From: Mycoemilia scoparia | Lineage: Eukaryota; Kickxellomycota; Kickxellomycetes; Kickxellales; Kickxellaceae | NCBI GenBank assembly: GCA_027575805.1 | Contig: JANBPU010000062.1 | Location: 18,322 to 82,321, forward strand | DNA length: 64,000 nt | Direction of reading: 5' to 3' | In this document: piece after piece, positions 42,498-52,153 of the stretch | Position numbering within the stretch: position 1 is the stretch's first letter | Layout: each line of letters starts with the position of its first letter | The notes under the pieces: model-generated | What the model was told of the DNA's origin: nothing | Seen by the model: only the letters and a program-made list of their open reading frames with translations | The model's database searches: none | Made by a program: the position numbers and the translations under genes

Positions 42498-42728
42498 CTA
42501 AGGTCCTAGTCCACCACAAAAAGGATTCTTTAAAGTACGTTCTGAGCAGTTTGGTAGAGGAACGCCGTTTAGGATATCATCGTCGAATCGTTCGGCCTGA
42601 GACTCCCCTTCAGGCTTGGGTGTAACGACGGCTGCTTTATTATCTGCACTACAGATCGATAAGAACAAAGCACAAACAATAAATGCAAGTGCCCATAAAC
42701 TCCAATTACTAGATGCAAGTCTTCTCAT
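42498..42728 (-). CDS. Small secreted protein, 76 aa
   Basis: 76 aa from an ATG. Signal peptide: MRRLASSNWSLWALAFIVCA plus LFLSICSA. The mature part is about 48 residues, acidic in the middle (ESQAERFDDDILNG) and ends NCSERTLKNPFCGGLGP with two Cys that could form one disulfide. Convergent with the NME6-type gene, 148 bp between stops. Family not recognised. Confidence 0.6.
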   Translation of the reverse strand: MRRLASSNWSLWALAFIVCALFLSICSADNKAAVVTPKPEGESQAERFDDDILNGVPLPNCSERTLKNPFCGGLGP

Positions 42729-44062
42729 GATTTAAATATTGTATTGGCGACAGTACTGTTTTTTGTATATACACACACACAGAAATAAGGAAGGAAAAAT
42801 AAAGAAAAGCATGAACTTAAAGTCATCATCTCAGCGTATGTTGGCTATTAAAAGACTGCAACGTCTGCATGGCCATACGACTTGAGCGAACGATTTGATT
42901 GAACAGCGGAGATATGAGACAATTTCCAGAACTCGCGTTTTATCCACCCCATTTGTGGCTGAAGTCAAATACAGTAAACACAAAAGCTCCCTCCAGCTAT
43001 TATTTGATTTATTTGGGTTATCTGGGGCATGTCTTGGCAGTAACTGATTATTTTGGATTGAACAGTCTGTGTGTATGTATGTGTGCCCTATATAATTGAG
43101 TGCTACTATTATCCGTATTTTTAGGACAATTCTTTTATGTACTACTCATTAACATAGATAATTTAAGACATTTGACATGGACTGGGTATTATTATCTTGG
43201 CAATGCCGCCTTCATAACTCGGTTGTTCTATAGCCAGATTAGTGATACGCCAAGTGTAGTGGCCTACACTTTATAGTAATTTGAATTTATTTTGTGGAAT
43301 GATATCGATTACAAGTGTGATGTTATTGTAGTGTGAGATAATGATTAAATTATTTTTTTCGCGATTTTTAAAGGGAAGTTCTATCAAACAAGCCGAAACA
43401 CTTTTGATGCATAATATGAAGTAATATATTTTGCACAGCCACTCAAATACTATTGGAATACCTCACGTAAAAATAAGGCTTGCTCTTTAGAATGTACATT
43501 ATATAAGTTGCAGCGTTTACTCTAAAAGTGTACCAGAATAATTTCTCCAACACCAGCCTAAAAATATATGGTTTATGGACCAAATTTGCAGGAGAGATCG
43601 AAGGAGGTGCTATTTTGTACACTTTTGATGGAGAACTATTTAATGGCGGTACTTTCTGAATCCCAGGTTTGGTGGCACAAAAAATTACATTCTATAGTTA
43701 AGATACAATTGTGATTCGATATTCATTTCGCCCGCCTTTAATCATCTGGTTATGAACAACATGCATGTTATGAATTCCAAATATTGGATAAAAGCGTATA
43801 AAACTCAAGCAAGAATAAAGAAAAATGCAATCTCTACTACCTTATTTAAAAAATGTTTAATGTATATATAACAGCAGGAGTTAGCACCAGTAGCAGTACT
43901 AACATTATTGTTAATGTGAATAAATTTAAAAATGCAAATATATGCTAACTGTAAAACACAGCTGTACTAGAAAAGACTCAAAAGGTTGAGCTGCAACGAA
44001 TTTGAACATCCCAGAGAAACTTTTACACACATGCCCATTTCATTTTGTTATTAATCAATAAT
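42729..44062. other. Intergenic region with a coding-like fragment
   Basis: About 1.3 kb between divergent secreted-protein genes. A frame near 43516-43646 looks coding and is related to the decayed fragment near 14.9 kb. The rest is AT-rich, with no gene seen. Promoters of both neighbours must lie here. Confidence 0.5.
43516..43646 (+). pseudogene. Orphan coding-like fragment related to 14.84-14.98 kb
   Basis: One frame reads TLKVYQNNFSNTSLKIYGLW, then TKFAGEIEGGAILYTFDGEL, then FNGGTF and a stop. No ATG or long frame precedes it. The shared WxxFxGxxEGxxLxxFDGEL pattern with the 14.9-kb fragment suggests two remnants of one gene family, or the last exon of an unrecognised spliced gene. The product is unknown. 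Confidence 0.4.
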
Positions 44063-44452
44063 ATGTCTAGACGGCTTATATTGTATATTCAAATCTTGCT
44101 CCTTGCTCTAGTTGGTTCGGCTTTTGCCAAGGTTTCTGTAGAAAGCCCAGCTGCCAATGAACGTGACCGTATTACGCAGATCAGTCAGATTGGTGCTCAA
44201 AGAGGTGTTATTCATCCAGAGATTTCGAAAGTCAGCAATGAGTTCCGAGACAATGTAGTGCGTGAATTGGTCAAGCGAATTCCTTCGAGTCACTCAGCAA
44301 AGGACACCATCGTCTCAACCGCAAAGGAGCTAGATCTATCTGAGGTCATTAATGATGTTTTGGTTGCCAGTGGGGGCTTGGTTGGAATTATTCAGGGCAC
44401 TGTTTGTGGATTGTTGGGGCAGAAGCTACATATTGCATCCTCAGCTTCTTGA
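44063..44452 (+). CDS. Small secreted protein A of the 44-46 kb cluster, 129 aa
   Basis: 129 aa from the ATG at 44063 (MSRRLILYIQILLLALVGSA, signal peptide ending near residue 22). The mature part is hydrophilic up to residue 85. It then carries a hydrophobic C-terminal motif at residues 90-111: LDLSEVINDVLVASGG followed by LVGIIQG. The neighbour at 44788 has a similar C-terminus (NIAHIIRDKLAENHG, then LIGILGG). Both then end in LL-x-Q-KL or similar. One Cys only. A Lys-Arg pair (71-72) could be a kexin site. The two genes look like diverged tandem duplicates. Function unknown. Confidence 0.75.
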   Translation: MSRRLILYIQILLLALVGSAFAKVSVESPAANERDRITQISQIGAQRGVIHPEISKVSNEFRDNVVRELVKRIPSSHSAKDTIVSTAKELDLSEVINDVLVASGGLVGIIQGTVCGLLGQKLHIASSAS

Positions 44453-44787
44453 ATTGGTTTTTTATTATAAAACACTTTCTGGCTACTATCTTTTAAAGAA
44501 ATAAATATCGTTATTTATCAATTGAATGCCAATTTTGTATACTATGTTAAGGTATATTCGTATACATGCCTTCAATCTAGCTTTGCCTGCACCTTTGATT
44601 GAAAAGAAAAAGGAAACTGGAGCTTCTCATCTCAATAATTGTTCACAGATTTCACGCACCTTTTGAGAAACAACCTAAACTCCTCAATTGAGCTTCAAGA
44701 TTTAACAAATCCTGTAATGCTTTGTCAATTCCTTATCACTCTACCTTGAAACTTTTCAAACATTATTCTATTGCAAAGAACAAAAAG
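44453..44787. promoter_or_regulatory. Spacer and presumed promoter between secreted proteins A and B
   Basis: 335 bp between two genes in the same direction. No open frame. An in-frame extension of B from 44722 is open, but the signal peptide points to 44788. Confidence 0.5.
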
Positions 44788-45225
44788 ATGAACAAACTCT
44801 TTTACCTGGTGCTAGTTGTATCGTTTTCCTGCATCGCAGTCTTCAGAATGGCAATGTCTGCTCCTGTTATCTGGGTAACAAATCCTCAAGCACTCACAGG
44901 GAAAAATGCACTGCTGAAGAGATCATCGATTCATTCGTTGGGCAGAACATCGTTGGGGACAAGAGCATTTGGGCATGCACAATCAGATGGCGAAGTCTTC
45001 ATCCCACTCCTCTCTCGCTCTCTAGCCAGCCAGAATGCTGAAAGCTCTAGACTTTCTCGAAGGACAATTGCACCTGGCTTCGTTGCAGATTTAGTTAAGG
45101 ATACATTCAACAACCAGATTAAAAAAATAAATATAGCACACATAATACGTGATAAGCTAGCAGAGAACCATGGACTTATCGGTATACTTGGTGGCTTCAT
45201 TGACAAGCTCCTGCAAAAGCTATAG
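44788..45225 (+). CDS. Small secreted protein B of the 44-46 kb cluster, 145 aa
   Basis: 145 aa from ATG 44788. Signal peptide: MNKLFYLVLVVSFSCIAVFR plus MAMSA. Lys-Arg (44-45) and Arg-Arg (90-91) pairs divide the mature part into possible kexin fragments. The C-terminal piece, residues 92-145, ends INIAHIIRDKLAENHGLIGI plus LGGFIDKLLQKL. That piece aligns with the C-terminus of protein A and with residues 181-203 of the secreted KR-repeat protein at 4.6 kb. No Cys in the mature part. Likely an extracellular peptide or effector-like protein; this is an inference from its architecture only. Confidence 0.75.
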   Translation: MNKLFYLVLVVSFSCIAVFRMAMSAPVIWVTNPQALTGKNALLKRSSIHSLGRTSLGTRAFGHAQSDGEVFIPLLSRSLASQNAESSRLSRRTIAPGFVADLVKDTFNNQIKKINIAHIIRDKLAENHGLIGILGGFIDKLLQKL

Positions 45226-45458
45226 TTGAAAATCTTAGCTACAGTTACTACCTTTTTTGCCAAATCCCGACACGGCTAATTTGCAACCTATGCAATGTTT
45301 TATTCTTTTTTAAATTCATTAAATATAATACCATGCCAGAGTGGGTGCATGTTCTGATTTTACTCTTTCAGTTTTCAAGTTATGAAAGTTATCATATCTT
45401 GCTTTTATTTAATACACTAGTTTAGACGGACACACTATTCGAGCATTGCTCTTGGAAA

Positions 45459-45977
45459 ATGAAAATATATTACTTCTTGACGGTCTGTATCTTGTTGACG
45501 GTGCTTTTTAGGGATGCTTTGGCTGTTCCTTATGTACAGAAAGCTGGTGTAGGCCAAGAAAGACTTGCTGATAATCTTCGAATAGCCCTCAATACAGGAC
45601 AGCTACGCCAGCATATAAAACGTGTACAGGCCGATCCTGGCCTGTTTGATGGCATTTTTCACGAAGAGCCAAAAGGAATCTGGGATACAATCAAGGGCTG
45701 GCTGCCGTTTCATAAAAAGGAAAAGACCCTTTTCGAAAAGGTTGGTGATGCAGTTTCAGGCGTCTTTGGCTGGGTCAAATCGGGTATACATACCATTGCC
45801 CAACATATCGAGATAGGCGGGGGTATCGCTAATTACCTTTCGGATATGATAGACAATGCTAACATTACAGGAAGCAAAGTTGTTGCTACTATGGCAGGCG
45901 ATCTGGCCAGCAAGCGCTTGAATCCTAACCCAGATAAAGGCAAACCTAGTAATAGCGGAAACATCAAGCAGGCATAG
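45459..45977 (+). CDS. Small secreted protein C of the 44-46 kb cluster, 172 aa
   Basis: 172 aa. Signal peptide: MKIYYFLTVCILLTVLFRDA plus LA. The mature part contains an amphipathic, Trp-containing segment (GIWDTIKGWLPFHKKEKTLF followed by EKVGDAVSGVFGWVKSGIHT) and a polar Asn/Pro/Lys tail. No Cys in the mature part. It is the third signal-peptide gene in a row on this strand. The C-terminal motif of A and B is not clearly present, so relationship by descent is uncertain. No family recognised; the amphipathic helix could interact with membranes. Confidence 0.75.
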   Translation: MKIYYFLTVCILLTVLFRDALAVPYVQKAGVGQERLADNLRIALNTGQLRQHIKRVQADPGLFDGIFHEEPKGIWDTIKGWLPFHKKEKTLFEKVGDAVSGVFGWVKSGIHTIAQHIEIGGGIANYLSDMIDNANITGSKVVATMAGDLASKRLNPNPDKGKPSNSGNIKQA

Positions 45978-46200
45978 TTTCATGTTTGTGCGTTTACAGT
46001 GCTCAGTTTAGACGTTGATTAATATAGAGCAAGTGCCAATACCACAATAAACTTGACCAATTTATTTCAAGATAGTCTCATTAGCTCCATAATATTGTGT
46101 TCTATTTATTTGAATAAGGATCTTGAAGCAACAGCACAGTCCTATTAGTTCACATTGCTATTGATCAGTGAGCATGAGCTCGCGGTCCCATGATGTATGA
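45978..46200. other. Short convergent spacer
   Basis: 223 bp between the stop of secreted protein C and the end of the small minus-strand frame. Nothing notable. Confidence 0.5.
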
Positions 46201-46419
46201 TTATGTTTGAATCTTTGGATCAAAAGCACTTTGATACAGATTCTGTGACATCTGGACAAGGCCTGGATTGGTGGCTTTGGTAGTAGCTAGTGCAGAATGG
46301 CGGCTCATCATCATCATCATCTTCAAAAATTGCGCTTTTCGTTCTTGTGATACCAAAATTCGCTGTATTTCGTCAATAATCTCTCCTCCTTTGGCTTTTC
46401 GAGCTCTTTTCATAAACAT
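46201..46419 (-). CDS. Small basic hypothetical protein, 72 aa
   Basis: 72 aa from the ATG at 46419 (MFMKRARKAKGGEIIDEIQR). It has a basic, helical N-terminal part with regular charged residues, a run of five Met encoded by an ATG-repeat tract, and a polar C-terminal part (PGLVQMSQNLYQSAFDPKIQ). The length would suit a small ribosomal or assembly factor, but no family is recognised. It lies divergently 249 bp from the RKI1 ATG. It may also be only the last exon of a longer gene, or chance. Confidence 0.35.
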   Translation of the reverse strand: MFMKRARKAKGGEIIDEIQRILVSQERKAQFLKMMMMMSRHSALATTKATNPGLVQMSQNLYQSAFDPKIQT

Positions 46420-46668
46420 ACACACTCTTCAAGAAACCAAAATAATTCTTGTAAACAGACCATAGTGGCCACTATCAGATCTTTGAAGCCATCCATTAAA
46501 GCCATCAGGCCCTCCGTACAGTTTGATAGCTTATCTCTTTATTCTCGCCTGCTACATACCATTCAAGGGTTGAAATTCACCCAAGCGACAACTAAATTAC
46601 AACCACCACCGCTACTGCCACAAATTCGTTATTTTTATAGAAATTGCACACAAAAACAAATAGCAGCA

Positions 46669-47716
46669 ATGTCTTCGAAAAACTTGGTCGAAACTGCCAA
46701 AGAGCTCGCTGCTTTTAGTGCTGTTGAAAAGCATGTCACCAAAGATATCAGGGTGCTGGGTGTTGGAAGCGGATCGACTGTAGTCTACGCTATTAATAAG
46801 TTGAAGGAATTGTTGGAAAAGGGCCAGCTAAGTCCGGATCTTGTCTGTATCCCAACCAGCTTCCAGTCCAGAGGTCTTATTGTTGATGCCGGCTTGCGTC
46901 TCGGCGATCTTGACGAGTAAGTAATGCAGCATTTGCAGTACCGTCTTGCCATATGCTATGTTACTAGCAGAAATTTGTATTGAAGCGCGTTGTTTGATTT
47001 GTGAATTATGTTCTATAGAAACCCAGACATCGATATAACTATTGATGGAGCCGATGAGGTAAGTCATTATAAGGTGGATAATAATTCAAATACAACGCTT
47101 ACACCAGATTGATATTGACGGTTCTTGCAAAAAATAGGTTGATAGCAAACTCAATGCCATTAAGGGCGGTGGTGCTGCCCATCTTAGAGAAAAGGTCGTT
47201 GCTAGCGCATCTAAGCGTTTGATCCTCATTGCTGATTACCGCAAAGATTCTGCTGTACTGGGAGAGCAAGTAAGTAGCTTGGACTATAACCATCCCCAAT
47301 CCATTCAAAATCCTCAAAATTGGTGTCTAAATGGATAATATTGTAAATATCTTATATAGTGGACCAAGGGCGTTCCAGTTGAGGTCACACCATTTGCTTA
47401 CAAGGCAGTCGAAAGAAAAATTACGGAATTGCACCACAAAAACTCATTCCAGGGCGCTTCTGCCTCTAGCGCAGCATTCGAGTTTACCAACCCAGTTGTG
47501 ATCCTCAGACCAGCAGTAAACAAGGCTGGCCCAGTTGTCACTGACAATGGTAACTTTGTCTTTGATGTCAAGCTTGGTAAGATCCATGACCCTGCTTCGG
47601 TTGAAACAGTATTGAAGATGATCCCTGGCGTGGTTGAAGTCGGTATATTCAGCAATATGGCCGAGGAAGCTTGGTTTGGAAAGGAAGATGGAACTGCCTA
47701 CTGTAGAAGTCTTTAA
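46669..47716 (+). CDS. RKI1: Ribose-5-phosphate isomerase (RpiA/Rki1), four exons
   Basis: Exons 46669-46916, 47019-47058, 47138-47269 and 47360-47716 give 258 aa. The enzyme interconverts ribose 5-phosphate and ribulose 5-phosphate in the non-oxidative pentose phosphate pathway. Motifs: [35 protein letters not shown] (exon 2, with catalytic Asp), [39 protein letters not shown] and [11 protein letters not shown]. All expected catalytic residues are present. The start [15 protein letters not shown] fits the cytosolic enzyme. The frame is open without ATG for about 320 nt upstream, and this part reads like a basic presequence. Confidence 0.95.
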
Positions 47717-47927
47717 CTCTGAAATGATGGTGATGATAAGCATCATTTTTTGTTTTTATAAAAACTGGGTTTATTTCTGCAGCGGTTGTTTGAATCCCCA
47801 TAATAGTACTATTTGGTAATAAACGAGCTTTAATTTGATATAAATGAGGCCTATTGCCTCATTCCTAATAGCCATTCCCTTTAAAAGTAATTTCAAAGCT
47901 ATTGGTTTATTTTATTATATTGTCAAG

Positions 47928-48346
47928 ATGGTGAGAAGTCATAAGGGTAAGAAATTCATTTTAAATAGAAACTTTCTACTTCAAAGACAAGCACCAGAAT
48001 AAACAAATGATTTTTTATTTTTGTTTATTATGAATTTTAGGAACTCTGGTAACATGGTAAGAGATCAGAAAGAGAGAGCGTGTGTGAGGGTAGTTTTATT
48101 CAACCAAAATTCTAATAAAAATAACTACAATATGCTACAGTTTATACTACAAACCCACCTTTTAATAATAGCGATCCCGTATCAAGAGTGGTTCTTTTGA
48201 ACTTGGACAAGAAATATGGCTTTGTTATCCGTGACCTCGACAACACTCACCTATTCATAGAATCGTCGAGGCTTGAAGAAGTCAAGCACATGTTTGAAAA
48301 GATAATGGACCAAAATAGTTATAAGGCCGATATTAAGGTTGATTGA
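47928..48346 (+). CDS. TFB5: TFIIH subunit Tfb5 (TTDA/GTF2H5), three exons
   Basis: Exons 47928-47946, 48041-48056 and 48172-48346 give 69 aa, the usual size (about 70). Tfb5 is the smallest core TFIIH subunit; it stabilises the complex and is needed for nucleotide excision repair. The joined protein reads MVRSHKGTLVTCDPVSRVVL, then LNLDKKYGFVIRDLDNTHLF, then a helix ending MFEKIMDQNSYKADIKVD. The motifs G-x-L-V-x-CD, F-V-I-x-DLD-x-TH-x-F and MDQN match the family. The middle exon is only 16 nt. Recognition rests on the spliced product because the first two exons are tiny. Confidence 0.92.
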
Positions 48347-48690
48347 CACAGTACTGGAAAACAATTACAAGATGTCATTATTTTGCTTCAGTTTTTTTCC
48401 TAAATAGAATCAGAGCTCCTTCAAAGCTACGAGGAAATATTTTTGTAGATGGCTGATCCATTGCATTGTACAATAAAAACTAAAAAATAAAAACAAAGGG
48501 ATGTAGAGTAAACCCATCTTTAGAAGCGCATGTAGTTTGAGTTTGGTTTCTGTTGGAAAAGGGGGAGTCCGTATACGTTTGGATATGTGCTTGCGAGTAT
48601 GTATTATAGGCATATGTGCTCATGTAGAGTATAGAAAAAGCGTGTGTGTGTGAGCCACAATAGCACATTGCATGAAAATATATTCTAGAA
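48347..48690. other. Convergent spacer between TFB5 and the DCUN1-like gene
   Basis: 344 bp containing both 3' ends. AT-rich with GT-rich stretches near 48640; no gene. Confidence 0.6.
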
Positions 48691-50415
48691 TTATTTGTTG
48701 TTTTCAATTCTCCATTCGATGTAGTCATCAAGTAAAGTAGGCCAGGCTATGAATATAAAGGCGATAAAAACAAAGATGGGATGTTAGAGCTATTAATTCA
48801 AAAGCACACGCTTGTAGAAGAATTATCAGTTAAAAGTTACTCACATGAAGATTCGAAATCATAGTCTAAAAACTTTCCGTCGTCTTTTATGCTGTTAATG
48901 AATTGGTAAAACATGTTCCATTGGTCTTTGTTGATACCAGTTATTTTATCACTTGTATCATACGAAAAGAGATAGGACGAGGCAGGCTTCTCTTCCTGCT
49001 TCTATGATGAAGGAAATGTTGACAAGATTAATAGCTGCGTTAAAATTAAAATTACGTGCGACTTGAACAATACAGGGTAAATGGATCTCCACGTACTTCT
49101 TCCAAATGATCGAGATAGGCAACGAACTTTTCGACATGGGAGTTTTCTGTGCCAACAATATGTGGAATGACATACTTGAAGACCTAGATTGGAATCAAAA
49201 GTCGGTATTAGATAATATTTTGATATAAAGCATACCCAGGATAATCCTTTAGAGGCCATGTACCTTGACATCAACTTTTTTGGTCTCGGGTGATTGGATG
49301 AACTTGAAAGCCCATCTATAGAATTCAAGGAATTTGTCTTTAGATTCAGATATGTCGGCTTTGTGGCTTTGGAATAGTACTTCTAAATTATCCTCGTTGG
49401 TGCACCTAGGAAGGAAAATGTTATAAATATCAATAGGCGCCAGTTACATGTTGTATGATATTCACGCATTCATTTGTTGCAATGCACTGTTAAATATACT
49501 TACGAAAGCTTCAGCATTGCTGCCTCCCACTCGCTGTAGCTTATATAGCCTGTAGATGTGTGTTCGTTTAATCATTCCCATTAGTAAAAACCATCAAGAC
49601 CCATCCCTAGATTAAGGACATTTATTAACCTATAACAGCCATTAGCACTCAAGCCTACCTAGTTTTGACAGGCCCAATAAATTGGATAATATGAATGTGT
49701 CCAAAACCTAAGAATATCCCAACAAACAGTTCTTTAGCTGTCTTTCTATATAACGCAAAAAATACAAAAGACATTTTATGCTAACATATGTACAAGTACT
49801 TACACTATCTGAATCAATTTGGAGGTTTTTACATAGCTGACCTATTCCTTCAGCTGTGATGTTTCCCTCTTCATCTTCTTTATCTAGTTAAATCGGTTGC
49901 ATCATGATACTGTTAGAAGTATGGTAGAATATTAGAAAGAATTGGCGTCAATACATCAACATATATGCATCCACGCACCTTTGTACTTTTCAAACCATTC
50001 TTTTAGCTTTGAAGTGCTGCTGTCAGCCTTCGTGCCATTATATCTTGAGCTGACCGACTCATTTATATTGTTAGTCTATGGTGGGAAATTCACGCGACGA
50101 TGTCTCAGTACCTATGCATTAATTTTCTATATTTCCCTTTCTGATATAACGCAAGCTCAACCGAGGGAATTGGAGTCAAAACCTACTGATGCATGTAGTG
50201 CTAATGTACCTACCATGGAGCTATTAAAACGACAATTAGACACATATAAAGCATTAAGGCAATCCAGCACCACAAAGGAAACAACAAATACAACAGGTAC
50301 TGTAACAATGCACTTACCCATTTCTTTTGGACTTATTTTTTCTGTACATTTGGTTGGATTCCGAACTTTGAACCTTTCTTTTCCTGCTATCACCGGTCTT
50401 GCGCTTTGGGGGCAT
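48691..50415 (-). CDS. DCN1-like protein, DCUN1D4/5 type (cullin neddylation), ten exons
   Basis: Exons in order: 50318-50415, 50187-50220, 49979-50075, 49804-49883, 49659-49707, 49504-49549, 49264-49405, 49097-49183, 48845-49001 and 48691-48746. They join in frame to about 281 aa. DCN1-like proteins help transfer NEDD8 from Ubc12 to cullins. The start MPPKRKTGDSRKRKVQSSES and the following MYRK resemble DCUN1D4/5, which lack the UBA domain of yeast Dcn1. The potentiating domain is recognisable: KLKEWFEKYKDKEDEEGNIT, LGLSKLGYISYSEWEAAML, KDKFLEFYRWAFKFIQSPET, INKDQWNMFYQFINSI and the C-terminal SWPTLLDDYIEWRIENNK. Exon 2 (34 nt) is the least certain. A 163-codon open frame on the opposite strand is a shadow. 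Confidence 0.87.
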
Positions 50416-51009
50416 ATGAGCAATACTAAAGTATATTAGAGTTGTTGAATAGTCAAAACTGACTATGCTTGCAAGGAGTAGCCCGTCACACTATCAATAA
50501 GATGCTATGTATTAGAAGAACAAACAAGTCACTTCAAACAAAAAGCTTGCCGAAAAATAGTATGAAACAGAGAGCCAAAAGCAAAGAGAGGTGTGTGCCA
50601 ATTAGGCCGAGTCACAACCAAAATAAACAGCAACCTGATTTCTGTTGCTATTGGGCCAGAATTAGCTCATTTCAGAAAAGGCTTGGTTGATTGATGTGAG
50701 AATGTGTGTAAAAATTGTGATCATTAACAATTCATTCCAATAATAACCAGCGTTTCTACTAGGTGGCCATTTGCTATTAGACACTTTTTGAGTTTTCATT
50801 TCCCTATAATTTTAATTCAAAAATAAGCTTGCATTTATGCAAGCAGTAAACATAGTTTGCTTCTAGTTAATTGTCATGGATTATAAACTATTTTGTTACA
50901 AGTATAATGAGGCTTGTTATGTAGGGAATAAGAAAGCATTGAAAAAATGAAAACTGCTGAGAGGGAAGAGGATATAAACTAATATCGACTAGCATGCCAG
51001 TATACAAGA
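50416..51009. other. Intergenic region, no gene seen
   Basis: 594 bp between the DCUN1-like start and the TOA2 3' end. It should include the DCUN1-like promoter. A short plus-strand frame at 50469-50690 is basic and low-complexity and is not credible. Confidence 0.6.
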
Positions 51010-51661
51010 TCAAGATTCGCCAGGTCTCCGAGCATTGCACGCTACGATTTTGACCTTGTCTGCCGTGACATTATCATGTTCAAACTTGAAGTTTGGATTC
51101 TTGATGATGAATGTCCAAACATCATCACAGAACCGGTATGTTTGCAAGCTCCCCTAAAACATCATTTAAATTGGCTGTTAATACTTGCTTCTATTTTGCA
51201 AACACATTTTTATATTATTAGTACCAATGATTACCTTTATTGTTGCTCTAGAGCGGACTCTGTTGGCCAAAGCATCAGATATGCTTCGATCAAACTAGGA
51301 CAATGTGGTTTAGTTATAGCAAGAAATTCCAAACATGGTGTTTAAGTATCATAGAATAATTCAGGCATATCACTAAGCACCTGGTGTGTCTAATGAATAT
51401 GGGTGATAATTTTTGAAGGGTATCTTCTGGTGACCAATAATTATATGGGCAATCACAGCCAAATCAGTGGCCACCATTTATAAGCAAATAGTTGCCTTTC
51501 AAAAATAACCACACATATGGCTAAAAGTGTTTTTTTACCTGGCCAAGTACTCGAATAGCAAGCTGTGGGGTGATGTGACCAGCCTGGATCAGCTCATCTA
51601 GTGAATCAGTGAGCGCCATTCCAAGCGTGCTGGTGCGGTAAAGTTCGTAGTACTGTGTCAT
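51010..51661 (-). CDS. TOA2: TFIIA small (gamma) subunit, three exons
   Basis: Exons 51539-51661, 51235-51294 and 51010-51153 give 108 aa, the expected length. TFIIA gamma, with Toa1, stabilises TBP on the TATA box. The sequence follows the family closely: [74 protein letters not shown] and a C-terminal [14 protein letters not shown]. The first intron (244 nt) contains a complete copy of the dispersed MITE-like element. Divergent from RPN1, with 492 bp between the ATGs. Confidence 0.96.
51397..51518 (-). repeat. MITE-like inverted-repeat element, copy 7, inside the TOA2 intron
   Basis: 122 bp, from ATATGGGTGATAATTTTTGA to CCTTTCAAAAATAACCACACATAT. The interior has ACCAATAATTATATGGGCAA and CCAAATCAGTGG. 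It accounts for half of TOA2 intron 1 and ends 21 bp from the exon 1 donor. Confidence 0.88.
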
Positions 51662-52153
51662 GGTTGCTCTTACTATTTGCCCTTTATATAGAAAGAATGC
51701 GAAGAGACAGTATAATAAGACAAATCCAGCACAAAGTGTAAACAACTAGTATTCTTTTTGGCTTTTGTGGTCTACCCTTAGCCATTTATTTTTTGCTTTT
51801 ATAGTTATGGGTAAAATGAGCTGATTTGATCATGTAATCGTTGAATTTGACTAAAAATGACGCGTATAGCCTAGCAATGTAGCAAGATCTGTCTCAATAA
51901 TCACAGATGCAAACAGAGGCCAATTTAAACAAAATCCAAGTTACAAAGCACCATCAAAAGGGTATACGTAATAACGAATGGTGATTATAGCTGACGTACC
52001 CAAAAGGTTGTTTTTGCGAGCTTGATACATTCTATCTAAACTTCTCTTTTCAATACACCTCTCTTATAATACTCTTGTTAGCATTTACACATATTTTTAA
52101 ACAAATTCTTTCCCTCCCCCATTCTACATCCATAGATTTGAATTGCATGAACA
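51662..52153. promoter_or_regulatory. Divergent promoter region, TOA2 / RPN1
   Basis: 492 bp between the two start codons. It must hold both promoters; no specific element is assigned. Confidence 0.55.

Noticed and set aside
49942..50439. A 165-codon plus-strand open frame
   Set aside because: It lies antisense to the first three exons of the DCUN1-like gene, which match the family and splice in phase. The plus-strand translation has no family resemblance.
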